Source: Burkholderia sp. SRS-W-2-2016
Lineage (GTDB): Bacteria; Pseudomonadota; Gammaproteobacteria; Burkholderiales; Burkholderiaceae
Assembly (NCBI RefSeq): GCF_001931485.1
Contig: NZ_MSDV01000056.1
Span: 34,548-98,547, forward strand
DNA length: 64,000 bases
Direction of reading: 5' to 3'
Below are positions 17,780 through 27,054 of the stretch, in pieces (position 1 is the stretch's first letter; every line of letters begins with the position of its first letter). The translations under genes and the position numbers were made by a program. The notes under the pieces are model-generated. The model searched no databases. It saw only the letters and a program-made list of their open reading frames with translations, and was not told where the DNA came from.

Positions 17780-19736
17780 AGATGACATCCCTGTTCCAAG
17801 ACCGCTGCGAATTGAGCTGCTTAAGTTGTTCTTGTTCCTCCTTAAACTGCTCAATGGCAAGAAGGCTCAACTTGGTGGAAGTGATATTCCAGTCTATTAG
17901 CGTCGGCCGGGGAATCACTTCGAGCTTGCTCGTTTCGAAATACGGGTCCAGCCCCAACGTCCAGTCTGCGCGTTTGATGAGACTGAACCAGAAGTCCCGA
18001 TTAGCGTAGGCCTCACAGAATCCGACCGGCAGATCATAAGCCGCCACCCGGCGCATGAACTCATGGCTCATGGGCAACGTACTATGATTGGTCGGTTCCG
18101 CATGGTAGTCATCATGTGCCTTAAGCGTCTCATTGCGTGACTGACGGACCACGCTTGCGCCAATTGGACTCAAAGGATTGGCCACCCATGCGAGTTGAGG
18201 CTCGTAAAGCGACCGGAAGAATCGATACGACTCGTCCTTATATCGAAATTTTCCAGGACGATCTGGGTCCGGCTTCATCTCACCCATCTTCGGGGCCTCG
18301 GCCCGTGAGTCCTCGAAAGTCTTCATCTCAGAGGCAGTCAGCGGATGCGGGACTTTCTCCGCGTTAATCGTGACCATCTTGTTCAGATCAGGGGTTGCCC
18401 ATAACTTGAGGGTGTTCCCGAACGCGCCCCGGTTGCCGTTCCAGAATTCCGTGGGGTTGACTCCCGGAACCGGATTCTGGATCGGTGGCAACCTGCCAAA
18501 CGGCTTCGTGCCTGGATCGTCACCTACCGGCGTGCCGCGTGCCAGCATGCGCTGCTTCACCGTGTCGCCCAACTCCACAAGCAGCTTGTCATCTACACCC
18601 TGCCAGCCAATGCTCTGCAACGTCGTGATGCCCATCACGCGGTCGTGCGGCGTGAAGTACACATAGAGCCGCCCATGATTGTCGCGCTCGTTCACGCCCG
18701 ACTTGCGTTTGTTATCAGGTCGCCAGAAGTTCATGTCCTCCGAGGCGCCACAATGAAGCTGTTTCAGCTCTGCTTCCGTGAAGACGTGCTTGTCCTTCCT
18801 GATACGCTGCGCAATGTTGCGGAAGGTTTTGATGCGGGCGTCCTGCGTCGGATATTCCATTCCACAGGTAAGAGCATCAGTGACCTTGTCATCCAGTGCA
18901 TAGGGCGAGTTCATCACGAACAGCGCGTCCGGCGCGCGTGTCTTGCACATCGCCGTTGCAGCCAGCGCCACCATCGTGCCCTGACTGTGGGACATGACGG
19001 ACACCGTATCCTGAGGACAGGTCGTCCGTATCCTGTCGATCAGATCCGCAAGCCTCTGTGCGGCATGCGAGAAGTACCGGCGCGGGGGAGCATCGTCAAG
19101 CTGGCGATCCATTTCCGTATTCAGGTCCTGCAAATCGAAGCCGGACATATGCCGCGCGAAGCCCTGATTACTCCATAGCTGCTGAAGATTGTTGGTGCCG
19201 TTCTGGAATGGACCGCCGCCCCAATACCACGGCCCCTTTTCATTGCTGCTCTCCGGGTCCCAGAAACTCGCACCACGCGGATTCTGCATTGGAATACGCC
19301 ACTTGCGTTCCGTGCCGGGTTCGGCACGGTAGCCCCAATAGAAGCGGATTACTGGGGAACAACCATATTTGGTCATCCGCCGTAGCGATGGCTTTTTATC
19401 TTTGGTCTTCGCATATTCATTGGCAGAAAGCTCGAATGTGCCCTTGCGACCAAGCCGCTCGTTCAAACCGTCGCACAGTGCTATCTCCGCATCGTCATAC
19501 CACTCCCCCTCAGAGTTCACTCCGTGAACAAAAATAATCACCCCCGGCATATGCGGCGGCACCCGCGCCTCCGCATGCACCTGATAGCTGGCAGGCGACA
19601 TATACGACTCCCAGTACGGCCGCCCCAGATGATCTCGCTGCATCGGCACGACATTGGTCGCCGTGTCATGTTGATACCGCTGAGGTTGTGCATCGGACTG
19701 CGTAGCATCGTCGTGGCTGCTGTTCTTGTTATTCAT
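17769..19736 (-). CDS. Tle3-like type VI lipase effector (alpha/beta hydrolase, DUF3274)
   Basis: This 655-residue protein has no signal peptide, consistent with delivery on the VgrG spike. An alpha/beta-hydrolase core begins with GVIIFVHGVNSEGEW near residue 65, and the nucleophile elbow SHSQG near residue 250 matches GxSxG-type lipases of the Tle3 family, with S replacing the first G. The C-terminal 300 residues, including FYFxPHD-like VYFTPHDRVMG and a GYFETSKLE-like end, fit DUF3274. It should cleave membrane phospholipids in the periplasm of a rival cell. It starts four bases after vgrG ends and overlaps its immunity gene. Confidence 0.85.
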   Translation of the reverse strand: MNNKNSSHDDATQSDAQPQRYQHDTATNVVPMQRDHLGRPYWESYMSPASYQVHAEARVPPHMPGVIIFVHGVNSEGEWYDDAEIALCDGLNERLGRKGTFELSANEYAKTKDKKPSLRRMTKYGCSPVIRFYWGYRAEPGTERKWRIPMQNPRGASFWDPESSNEKGPWYWGGGPFQNGTNNLQQLWSNQGFARHMSGFDLQDLNTEMDRQLDDAPPRRYFSHAAQRLADLIDRIRTTCPQDTVSVMSHSQGTMVALAATAMCKTRAPDALFVMNSPYALDDKVTDALTCGMEYPTQDARIKTFRNIAQRIRKDKHVFTEAELKQLHCGASEDMNFWRPDNKRKSGVNERDNHGRLYVYFTPHDRVMGITTLQSIGWQGVDDKLLVELGDTVKQRMLARGTPVGDDPGTKPFGRLPPIQNPVPGVNPTEFWNGNRGAFGNTLKLWATPDLNKMVTINAEKVPHPLTASEMKTFEDSRAEAPKMGEMKPDPDRPGKFRYKDESYRFFRSLYEPQLAWVANPLSPIGASVVRQSRNETLKAHDDYHAEPTNHSTLPMSHEFMRRVAAYDLPVGFCEAYANRDFWFSLIKRADWTLGLDPYFETSKLEVIPRPTLIDWNITSTKLSLLAIEQFKEEQEQLKQLNSQRSWNRDVIYGD

Positions 19737-19740
19737 CGAC

Positions 19741-22206
19741 TCAGGTTCCCTTGATCTTCGAAAGCAACATCTTCATGCCCTGGGCAATATCGTTCTGGGT
19801 CAGATCCGTTTCACCGTTATCACTGGTCAAGCCTTCCTTGATGCTGCCGTCAGCCAGCTCGATCCTGTACGGCTTGTTTGCAAGGGGCCGCCCGGTCAGT
19901 TCGTCGGTGAGAACGAAGCGTTCTTTGCTGGGCGTATTCAGCTGTCCGAACTTGGGCAACGGCAACGACAGCGAGCCGGGACCCTGCTTGTCAACCAGCG
20001 GAACCTTCAGCACTAGCGACATGCCGCCAATCTCCACGTTGTCCCCCACGATCTTGATATAGGCACTCCCGCCACCCTGAAGCACCACGCCGTTCGCAGC
20101 GTGGGCCGTGAGCGTGCCGCCCGCACTGCACAGTTCCATGTTCAGTTGCGAAACGATGTCCATTGCGTCCGATTGCGCCTGCATGACAACCTTGCCGCGC
20201 GCCGCGATCAGCTTCACGCCCAGGCGCTGCGCGAATAGCGACACCGCGCCGGCGGCAGCCATCACGACGTTTCTCATCGCACTGACGTTGAATCCTGCGC
20301 TGGTCGTAGTGTTCACATCCTTGCCCGCCGACACCGACACGCGATCCGGTGTGGCAAGCGCAATGCCTTTAGGCGACGACAGCAACATGACGGCTTCCCG
20401 CAGTTCGTTCACGCTGCTTTTGAGCCATTCGTTCTCGGCCTTCAGGTCGGCGATTTCCGCCTTCGCCACAGCGGCCGCCTGTGCAAGTCCTTCCGCCTGT
20501 GCCACCGCCGTGCGCAACTGGCTCACGGCGCCGTCCATATCGAGCTGCTTGCCGGAAGCCGCTGGCTGATCCCAGGTCGTGACCAGCAGCCCCTTTCCTG
20601 AGCGGATAGCGCCGTAGCCGGATGTGCGAAGCTCGAAGCCTTCGCCCCGATATTCGAGTTTCTGGTTGACCAGATAGCCGAGGTTCAACTGAGACTTGCC
20701 CGAGTGATCCGTACTCAGCTTGATGCCTTCCTGGCCCTCCCAGTCCTCCATCCGCAGCTTGTTGTTCTTCTGCGTGCGGATCATGTTGCGCGAGAGCCAG
20801 CGACGATCGTTCGTCACCAGATCGCGCGCCTGGCTGTGGTGATGAAACCCACCAATTTCAGGCTTGTCCGGGTCGCCGTCCCGGAACGAAATGACGGCTT
20901 CGTCGTTATCCAGCGCGACAAAGTGCATGCCGGTCTGAAGCTTGCCCGCGAACGGCTTGGCCAGCCGCAGCGGCACACTCTCACCGCCCTTGGGCCACGC
21001 GCCGAAGTCGGCATCGAGCCGGACCACGTAGTAGCCCGCCGCGTTCAGGTAGCCATACGTGTACTTGTCCGGGCTGCAAATACGGCCAGAGAGTGTTCCC
21101 GGAATTTTTGGCCAGGTTTCCGGCTTCAGTTCCAGCCGGAAACGGCGGTCGGCTGGAATCGCCCTGAAGGTATTCGAGTAGGCCAGGTCGCGCGCACCGC
21201 GGTGTGTGATCTCGATGATCACCTGACCTTTGGGCGCATCGGGCAGGACAATATCCGTTTCGAGCACGGTGGCGCATTGCAACGCGAGCACGTTGCTTTC
21301 GCCTTCATACACGACCTGACGCGCGAGCGCCGCTTCGTGCCGAAGCTGTGCTTCCCACTTTGCCCCCGCCTGGTCGAGGTGGTTCGTGCCATAGATATAG
21401 GGCTGGCCGTAGGTAGTCGGATCGTCCGGCGAAACATTGGCCGTGTCGCGCAACCGCTCCCACGCGCTTTCCGGGTTGTAGTCCGCCACCATCACCGACT
21501 GCGGCACCGTCACGGTATGGGTCCTGATGGCCGTCACCGCTTCCACACCGTCCGCTTCGAGTCCCGCGGCTTCGCGATACGGCACGATCCGTTGCGGTTC
21601 GTCGTAAAGGTAGTGGTCAATGTCGTCGGCGAAAACGGTCATGTCGCCATGTTCCGTTTCCACGATATAGCTGTAGATGCCCGCCTTCTGCATCAGCATC
21701 TGGACGTAAGCCAGATCGTTCATCTGATACTGGAAGCGCCACGCATGAACCGGATACGGGCGTCTCAGGCGAAGTGCAATCAGGTGATCCGGTATGCCGT
21801 GCCGGCGCAGAATGGCCTGAATGATCTGCGGTGTCGTCTGGTGCTGATAGGGCCGGGTATTCGTGACGGCCTCAAGCCGTCCAAAGTGCGACTTCAGAAC
21901 GATTTCATAAGCGACGAAATCCTTCGTCGTTTGTACCGTTGAAAGTCGCTCGATGTAGCCCGAGAACTTTCGCACGCTTCCCTCCTCGGCCTCAACGCTG
22001 AAAACCGCATCGAAATTCAGATAGTCAGTACGGCGAAGCTGCTGCGGGTGGGTCAACCTGATCCGCACTTCGGTCGGTGCACCCATCTTTTCGGTTGCGT
22101 CGAAAGACACGACCGATAACGCTGCCGCGCTATCAGTGCCGGGCACCGTCAGACAGCACGCCTGGCGCCCCGTGATAGTCCGGCTGAACGGATCAAACTC
22201 TGCCAC
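19741..22206 (-). CDS. vgrG: VgrG/TssI spike protein with a C-terminal extension
   Basis: I start at the GTG at 22206 because AGGGGAG lies five bases upstream and the product begins VAEFDPF; a frame from 22251 has no such site. The roughly 821 residues contain the gp27-like module (FSGYIERL, then QMNDLAYVQMLMQKAGIYSY), the gp5/OB-fold region with EIGGFHHHSQ, and a DUF2345-type beta helix after a short Leu/Glu coiled segment (EIADLKAENEWLKSSVNELREA in part). The last about 55 residues (TDELTGRPLANKPYRIELADG) look like a small transthyretin-like beta domain, the kind that docks a cognate effector. No other structural T6SS gene is in the window, so this is an orphan cassette. Confidence 0.92.
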   Translation of the reverse strand: MAEFDPFSRTITGRQACCLTVPGTDSAAALSVVSFDATEKMGAPTEVRIRLTHPQQLRRTDYLNFDAVFSVEAEEGSVRKFSGYIERLSTVQTTKDFVAYEIVLKSHFGRLEAVTNTRPYQHQTTPQIIQAILRRHGIPDHLIALRLRRPYPVHAWRFQYQMNDLAYVQMLMQKAGIYSYIVETEHGDMTVFADDIDHYLYDEPQRIVPYREAAGLEADGVEAVTAIRTHTVTVPQSVMVADYNPESAWERLRDTANVSPDDPTTYGQPYIYGTNHLDQAGAKWEAQLRHEAALARQVVYEGESNVLALQCATVLETDIVLPDAPKGQVIIEITHRGARDLAYSNTFRAIPADRRFRLELKPETWPKIPGTLSGRICSPDKYTYGYLNAAGYYVVRLDADFGAWPKGGESVPLRLAKPFAGKLQTGMHFVALDNDEAVISFRDGDPDKPEIGGFHHHSQARDLVTNDRRWLSRNMIRTQKNNKLRMEDWEGQEGIKLSTDHSGKSQLNLGYLVNQKLEYRGEGFELRTSGYGAIRSGKGLLVTTWDQPAASGKQLDMDGAVSQLRTAVAQAEGLAQAAAVAKAEIADLKAENEWLKSSVNELREAVMLLSSPKGIALATPDRVSVSAGKDVNTTTSAGFNVSAMRNVVMAAAGAVSLFAQRLGVKLIAARGKVVMQAQSDAMDIVSQLNMELCSAGGTLTAHAANGVVLQGGGSAYIKIVGDNVEIGGMSLVLKVPLVDKQGPGSLSLPLPKFGQLNTPSKERFVLTDELTGRPLANKPYRIELADGSIKEGLTSDNGETDLTQNDIAQGMKMLLSKIKGT

Positions 22207-22577
22207 TCCTGCTCCCCTGAAAAAAGACCAGTGATAAAGCGTCGGCGGCAAAGCCCGTTACCGGACCATTCTCATGAAGACCAGCAACGCCCGTTCGTTC
22301 GGTTCAAGCTAAGCCTTGGCGCGCGACACATCGTCAACAATCTCGCCATCGCAGCGAAACACGGTATGGCGAGTGGGGCGCGCAGTGCAAGCGGACTATT
22401 CCTGGACCTGCCTGCGATGCCGCGATTTTTGAGGGGTTGTAGTGAGTGTCGCGAGCCGGAAAGCACGGCCGAGATTTGCGCAGAAATGCTCGAATCGGGT
22501 GGTGGAGATTTAGCGCAAATGCGCTATGGACGCCCTTGACCGGGCTAAACGGAGGGATTTCCTGGAGGGATGTGGCG

Positions 22578-22630
22578 CATCGCATCGCCGTGCGATGTCG
22601 CTGAGTCTTTCGGGAATCAAGGTCCCGAAA
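22578..22630. repeat. Two adjacent inverted repeats
   Basis: CATCGCA/TGCGATG (22578-22597, six-base loop) is followed by TTTCGGGA/TCCCGAAA (22608-22630, seven-base loop). Both have perfect arms. Neither is followed by a T run, so they may be protein-binding sites upstream of vgrG or RNA structures rather than terminators. Confidence 0.5.
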
Positions 22631-22692
22631 GTACTTGTTAAAAATGATGAACTAAGTTGCTCGCAATCGACGAATGGATCAACGAGCAGGGG

Positions 22693-22721
22693 CCTCCTCC
22701 AGTGAACACGCGTAGAGGAGG
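22693..22721. repeat. Inverted repeat CCTCCTC/GAGGAGG
   Basis: Perfect seven-base arms are separated by a 15-base loop. In RNA the purine arm resembles a ribosome-binding sequence masked by its complement, but no gene follows on either strand at a suitable distance. Confidence 0.35.
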
Positions 22722-22771
22722 GGATCTGGCAAACCCGCGCAGACAGTCGGGAATATGGGTCTATCAGGAAC

Positions 22772-22793
22772 GCCGGGTAGTGATCTACCCGGC
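22772..22793 (-). terminator. Strong hairpin after the serine hydrolase gene
   Basis: GCCGGGTAG and CTACCCGGC form a perfect nine-base stem with a TGAT loop, 43 bases downstream of the minus-strand stop codon. It lacks a U tract, so it may act as an mRNA 3' end stabiliser or a factor-dependent terminator. Confidence 0.5.
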
Positions 22794-22835
22794 ATGACGG
22801 GCTCGCTCATGCTTATCGAGATAAAACCCGACCCA

Positions 22836-23891
22836 CTACCGCAGCCCCCCATCCACCGCCCCAATCACCAACCCAAAAAACTCATTCGCCGCCGCCGGAT
22901 CGAGCCAACGCACGACCACCGTCATCCGCCGCTGCGGCTCGATCCAGGTAAACGAACTCCCCGCGCCGATCCCGAAATAACTCGACTCCGGCACATTGGG
23001 AAACACCTTGCGCTCCGTATTGAGCCACACGAGATACCCATAAAACGGCGCGATCCCGCACGGCGTGCGCATCCGCGCAATCCACTCGGACGACAACACC
23101 CGCCGCCCATTCGCGACACCATCGTTCAACAGCATCTGCGCGACCTTCAACTGATCGTGCGCGCTCACCGACATCCCGCCGCCCCAATGCGTACCGCCCG
23201 GCACCGACTGCATCCGCTGTCCGTCGATCTCGACCCACGCGTTGTCATAACCGACCCATTGCCAGTGTTCACTGGCGCCGCAAGGCCGCATGATCGCTTC
23301 GCGAAACACCTCGGGCAGCGGCCGGCGAAACAGATGGAGCAGCGCAAGCGCCAGCTGATTAATGCGTACGTCGTTGTATTCCCAGTACGTGCCCGGCGTT
23401 TGCGCGGGCCGCGGATCGCCTTTCCTTCCATTAGGCGGCGCGGCGAAATTGACCGCGCGATAGTGGTCCGCCTGATCCGACAGCCCGAAATAAGTACCGC
23501 GCCACTCGCTGGTCTGCTGCAGCAGATGCGCCCACGTAATCGGCGCATTGTGTTCGTCGTCGAAACCGATACCCGGCACTCTTACGCGCACCGGTTCATC
23601 GACGTCGGGGAGAAGCCCGCGATCGTGCGCGACGCCGGCGAGTAGCGCGAGGTACATCTTCGCGACGCTGAAGGTCAGATCGGCGCGATCGGGTTCGCCC
23701 CAACTCGTCAGCACACGGCCATCGACGGCGATCGTGCCGGACACCGGCCCGCGATCGTGCACCGGGCCGAGCAGTTTGTTCCACGGCGGCGGGTCGTTCA
23801 CGTGCACGCCCCACGCGCCATTCACATGGCGATCCCACGACGATTCATGAGCCACCGCGAAGTCCACCGCGGGTTGCAAACGGTCTTGCAT
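22836..23891 (-). CDS. Serine hydrolase of the beta-lactamase (class C) family
   Basis: AGGA seven bases before the ATG at 23891 supports this start, giving 351 residues. The catalytic SxxK motif is FSVAKMY near residue 77, an EYNDVRIN segment near 180 is where the YxN motif of this fold is expected, and THWGGG occurs near 240 in the place of KTG/HxG. There is no signal peptide, so it is a cytoplasmic esterase or amidase-like enzyme rather than a secreted beta-lactamase. It lies 45 bases after an MFS carrier gene and probably shares its transcript, suggesting hydrolysis of the imported compound. The substrate is unknown. Confidence 0.82.
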   Translation of the reverse strand: MQDRLQPAVDFAVAHESSWDRHVNGAWGVHVNDPPPWNKLLGPVHDRGPVSGTIAVDGRVLTSWGEPDRADLTFSVAKMYLALLAGVAHDRGLLPDVDEPVRVRVPGIGFDDEHNAPITWAHLLQQTSEWRGTYFGLSDQADHYRAVNFAAPPNGRKGDPRPAQTPGTYWEYNDVRINQLALALLHLFRRPLPEVFREAIMRPCGASEHWQWVGYDNAWVEIDGQRMQSVPGGTHWGGGMSVSAHDQLKVAQMLLNDGVANGRRVLSSEWIARMRTPCGIAPFYGYLVWLNTERKVFPNVPESSYFGIGAGSSFTWIEPQRRMTVVVRWLDPAAANEFFGLVIGAVDGGLR

Positions 23892-23936
23892 GGATAAGTC
23901 CTGTTGTTCTGTCGATTCAATCAAAGTCATATCGCC

Positions 23937-25229
23937 TTAACGCGCATGCAGGCGCAGTCGAGCCCACGTCACCGAGAAAATGCTTAGTACTGCGGCGATC
24001 ATCAGATACAGGCCCGGCGCGAGATTGTTGCCGGTCGCCGCGATCAGCGCGGCGATCGCGACCGGCGTGAAGCCGCCGAAGATCGTGGTGCCGATGTTGT
24101 AGCCGAACGCCATGCCGGTCGTGCGCGTGCGGGTCGGGAACATCTCGGACATCAACGCGGGCAGCGGCGCGAAGTAGGTGGCTTTGAGCAGTGCGACCCA
24201 CGCGACCGCGGCGAGCAGCGTGCCGAGCGACGGGTGCGCGTTCATCAGCACGAACGCCGGATAAACGGTCGCGAAGAACAGCACGGCGGTGCACAGCATG
24301 ATCCGCACGCGGCCGATCTTGTCCGACAGATGGCCGATGAACGGCGTCAGCAGCATCATGATCAGCCCGGCCAGCAGCGTCGCGATGAAACCCGACGACG
24401 GCGCGAGCCCGAGTTGCCGCGCCGCGTAAGTCGGCATGTAGAGCAGCATGTAGTTCGCGGTGGTGGTCAGGATCAGCGCGCCGATCGACACGAGCACGCG
24501 CTCTTTCTGCGTGGCGAGCAGCTCGCGCACCGGCGCCTCGGATTTTTCCGCGCGCTCGAATTCCGGCGATTCATCGATGCGGCGGCGAATGTACAGACCG
24601 ATCGGGCCGATCAGTAGACCGAACAGAAACGGAATGCGCCAGCCCCAGCTTTCCAGTTGTTCGGTGGACAGCGTAGTGGTCAGCACCGCGCCGAACAGCG
24701 ACGCGAGCAGGGTGCTCGCGCCCTGGCTGGAGAACTGCCAGCTCGCCATGAAGCCTTTGCGCTGCGGCGCGTGCTCGATCAGAAACGCGGTCGAGCTGCC
24801 GAATTCGCCGCCGGCCGAGAAGCCCTGCAACAGCCGCGACGCGAATACGCCGATCGGTGCCAGCACGCCGATCGCGGCATACGGCGGCATCAGCGCGATC
24901 ATCGCGGTGCCGAGCGTCATCAGCGCGATCGACAGCGTCAACGATGCTTTGCGGCCCTTGCGGTCGCTGAACGAGCCGAGCGCGAGCGCGCCGACCGGCC
25001 GCGCCAGATACGATAGCGCGAAGGTGCCGAGCGTGAGCAGCAGCGACACGGTGCGGTCGTGGACCGGGAAGAACGTGCGCGACAGCACCGCCGCGAAGTA
25101 GCCGTACACGACCAGATCGTAGAACTCGAGCGCATTGCCGATCGACGTCGCGAGGATCAGCCGTGAGACGCCCGCTTGCGATGCCGGCTCCTCTATCGTG
25201 TCGGCCGTGGTGGCGGAATTGATGCGCAT
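23937..25229 (-). CDS. MFS transporter of the metabolite:H+ symporter (MHS) family
   Basis: Starting at 25229, after AGAGG, the protein has 430 residues and twelve predicted membrane segments. The family signature GSFSDRKGRKASLTLSI lies between segments 2 and 3, and a second copy GHLSDKIGRVRIML lies in the mirror position between segments 8 and 9. RLLQGFSAGGEFG is typical of the citrate/alpha-ketoglutarate/proline-betaine symporters. It should import an organic acid or zwitterion with protons. The partner downstream is the serine hydrolase. Confidence 0.88.
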   Translation of the reverse strand: MRINSATTADTIEEPASQAGVSRLILATSIGNALEFYDLVVYGYFAAVLSRTFFPVHDRTVSLLLTLGTFALSYLARPVGALALGSFSDRKGRKASLTLSIALMTLGTAMIALMPPYAAIGVLAPIGVFASRLLQGFSAGGEFGSSTAFLIEHAPQRKGFMASWQFSSQGASTLLASLFGAVLTTTLSTEQLESWGWRIPFLFGLLIGPIGLYIRRRIDESPEFERAEKSEAPVRELLATQKERVLVSIGALILTTTANYMLLYMPTYAARQLGLAPSSGFIATLLAGLIMMLLTPFIGHLSDKIGRVRIMLCTAVLFFATVYPAFVLMNAHPSLGTLLAAVAWVALLKATYFAPLPALMSEMFPTRTRTTGMAFGYNIGTTIFGGFTPVAIAALIAATGNNLAPGLYLMIAAVLSIFSVTWARLRLHAR

Positions 25230-25417
25230 GACGAAGTCCTCTGGCGGCGTGTGGGGGCGCGCCGTCGGTGTCTCGTCCGCGGCGCAGGATTCGAAGCCTG
25301 TGTCGCGATCTTGAGGTGGCCGATATTTCCCGACAATTACAATATTTGGCAGATGGCTTTGCCGAAATGGCAAAGCGCAGCGGCCGTGCTCAACACGGCC
25401 CATCGATTGCGGAGACG

Positions 25418-25448
25418 AAAAAAAACGCCCCACGTGGGGGCGTTTTTC
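25418..25448 (-). terminator. Bidirectional intrinsic terminator after the porin gene
   Basis: ACGCCCC pairs with GGGGCGT around a five-base loop, flanked by eight A on the left and a T run on the right. Read on the minus strand, the A run gives the U tract just downstream of the porin stop. Confidence 0.88.
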
Positions 25449-25500
25449 CTCAAACCACGAGGACAGAAGACGCAAGCGCCCCCCATCCCCGGCCATCCAT

Positions 25501-26649
25501 TTAGAACTTGTGACGCATGCCAAGGCGGAACGCGAGCTGGTTGTCCGACGTACCCGACGTGCCGAAGTAGCTCGAGCTCGAACCGATCTGCGCTTGCAGC
25601 GGCGTGCCGCCGTTGTTGCCCGACGCGATCTGGTAGATGCCCAGCACGTACACGTCGGTACGCTTGGACAGCGCGTAAGCGGCGCTCAGGTCCACCTGGT
25701 TCCAGTGACCCGTGTTCGCGTTGCTCAGGTGCATGTACGTGTAGCCCGCGCCTGCCGTGATGGCCGGCGTGATCGCGTACTTCGCGCCTGCTTCGTACGC
25801 TGCGAACGTCGTCGAGTTGCCGGTCGTCGCTTCGAGGCGCGTGTTGGTGTACAACGCCCACAGCGTTGCCGGGCCGATCGCGTAGCGAGCGCCGACGCCG
25901 AACGAGCGCAGGTCGCGCACGGTGCCGGTCACGACGTTCGAGACCGTCGTCGACATGGCCGGGGTAGCCTGAGCCGGGTAGCTGATGTCGGTGTAAGCCG
26001 CGCCGATGCCGAACGGACCGTTCGCGTAGTTCAGGCCGAAGCTGTATGCGCGCGACGAGCCAGCGGTCGTGCCGACTGCCGGTGCGCCGGCGAATGCGCC
26101 TGCCTGGTTCGAGAAGCCGTACATGCCGCCGAACGTCAGGCCCGAGAAGTTCGCGCTGGTGAACTTGGCCGAGTTGTTGATACGGCTCGACGTCAGCTGG
26201 TCGATGTCGTTGATGTGGTAAGCGTAGTTACCCGCGACGGTCTGGCCGCCGGTCGAGTAGTTCGAGCCGAGGAAGTCGGTCGAGAACGTGTACTGGCGAC
26301 CGAACGTCAGCGAGCCGATGTTGTTCTGCGACAGACCCACGAATGCCTGACGGCCGAACATCGCGCCGCCCTGGCCGGCAGCGCCCGTGCCGCTGCTGAA
26401 GCCGTTTTCCAACACGAACAGTGCCTTCAGGCCACCGCCCAGGTCTTCCGTGCCGCGCAGGCCCCAACGGCTACCTTGCGCAACGCCGTCGTCGTACTTG
26501 AAGAGGTGGTCGCTGCCGCTCGCCGTCTTCGAGTTGTTCACATAGCTGATACCGGCGTCGATCAGGCCGTACAGCGTGACGCTGCTTTGTGCGTGAGCAG
26601 CGCTGGCGAACAGGGCAAACGTAGCGGCGGTCAGGATTTTCTTGTTCAA
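25501..26649 (-). CDS. Outer-membrane porin, Burkholderia OmpC/Porin_4 type
   Basis: This 382-residue protein has a signal peptide ending SAAHAQ near residue 21 and the standard first strand SSVTLYGLIDAG. The sequence has the alternating pattern of a 16-strand beta barrel and ends in Phe (RLGMRHKF). CCGGAGA precedes the ATG, and a strong terminator follows, so it is a single-gene unit. Compared with the porin at 1504-2649 it looks more like the abundant general porins of the genus, with highly optimised codons, which suggests high expression. Confidence 0.94.
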   Translation of the reverse strand: MNKKILTAATFALFASAAHAQSSVTLYGLIDAGISYVNNSKTASGSDHLFKYDDGVAQGSRWGLRGTEDLGGGLKALFVLENGFSSGTGAAGQGGAMFGRQAFVGLSQNNIGSLTFGRQYTFSTDFLGSNYSTGGQTVAGNYAYHINDIDQLTSSRINNSAKFTSANFSGLTFGGMYGFSNQAGAFAGAPAVGTTAGSSRAYSFGLNYANGPFGIGAAYTDISYPAQATPAMSTTVSNVVTGTVRDLRSFGVGARYAIGPATLWALYTNTRLEATTGNSTTFAAYEAGAKYAITPAITAGAGYTYMHLSNANTGHWNQVDLSAAYALSKRTDVYVLGIYQIASGNNGGTPLQAQIGSSSSYFGTSGTSDNQLAFRLGMRHKF

Positions 26650-27054
26650 AACATTCTCCGGTTAAAAAATTGGCGATCGCGACGCGGTGCTCTGCGGCAA
26701 AGTCACGCGATGGGCGGCAATTTAAGGGAACGCTGAGTACCGTGTGTGACAGTTAGAATTTTTTTCTTATCTGTCGTGCAGACGCGACACTTCGCTGGCG
26801 ACGGTGGCCAATCTTGCGCAAGACCGCACTGTCATAAGCTTTTCGCACGCGGAAATAAGCGGCTATTCGCGCGTCGGAACAAGCGCGAGCGGCTGTCAAG
26901 CCAGATTTGACCTATGTTGCGGGGAGCTTTTTGGAGTAGCTGGGCGAGACGTCGCCGAAGGGCTGAACTGAAACGGAGCGAAAGCGCGGGGCGGAAGGGC
27001 AGATGCGGGGGGCGGCAAGAGGGCCGGCAAGAGCGCCGGCCCGGAAAGTCACTA
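26650..27054. other. 405-bp intergenic region carrying the porin promoter
   Basis: No gene is supported here. The part next to the porin start (26650-26780) contains AT-rich tracts such as the T run at 26759-26765, suited to a strong promoter for the minus-strand porin. The remainder up to 27054 is GC-rich spacer beyond the stop codon of the M14 enzyme (transcribed leftward), with a GCCGGC-rich stretch near 27013-27042 that could fold as a terminator. Confidence 0.5.

Larger units (their letters stand above)
22207..22835. other. Intergenic region with several hairpins, upstream of vgrG
   Basis: This 629-bp stretch has no supported gene. It must contain the promoter of the vgrG operon and the end of the minus-strand serine hydrolase transcript. 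Four perfect or near-perfect inverted repeats cluster between 22578 and 22793. Confidence 0.6.

Noticed and set aside
11622..22835. An integrated prophage or transposon carrying the accessory block
   Set aside because: I found no integrase, transposase, phage structural gene or flanking tRNA, and no long terminal repeats that I can see.
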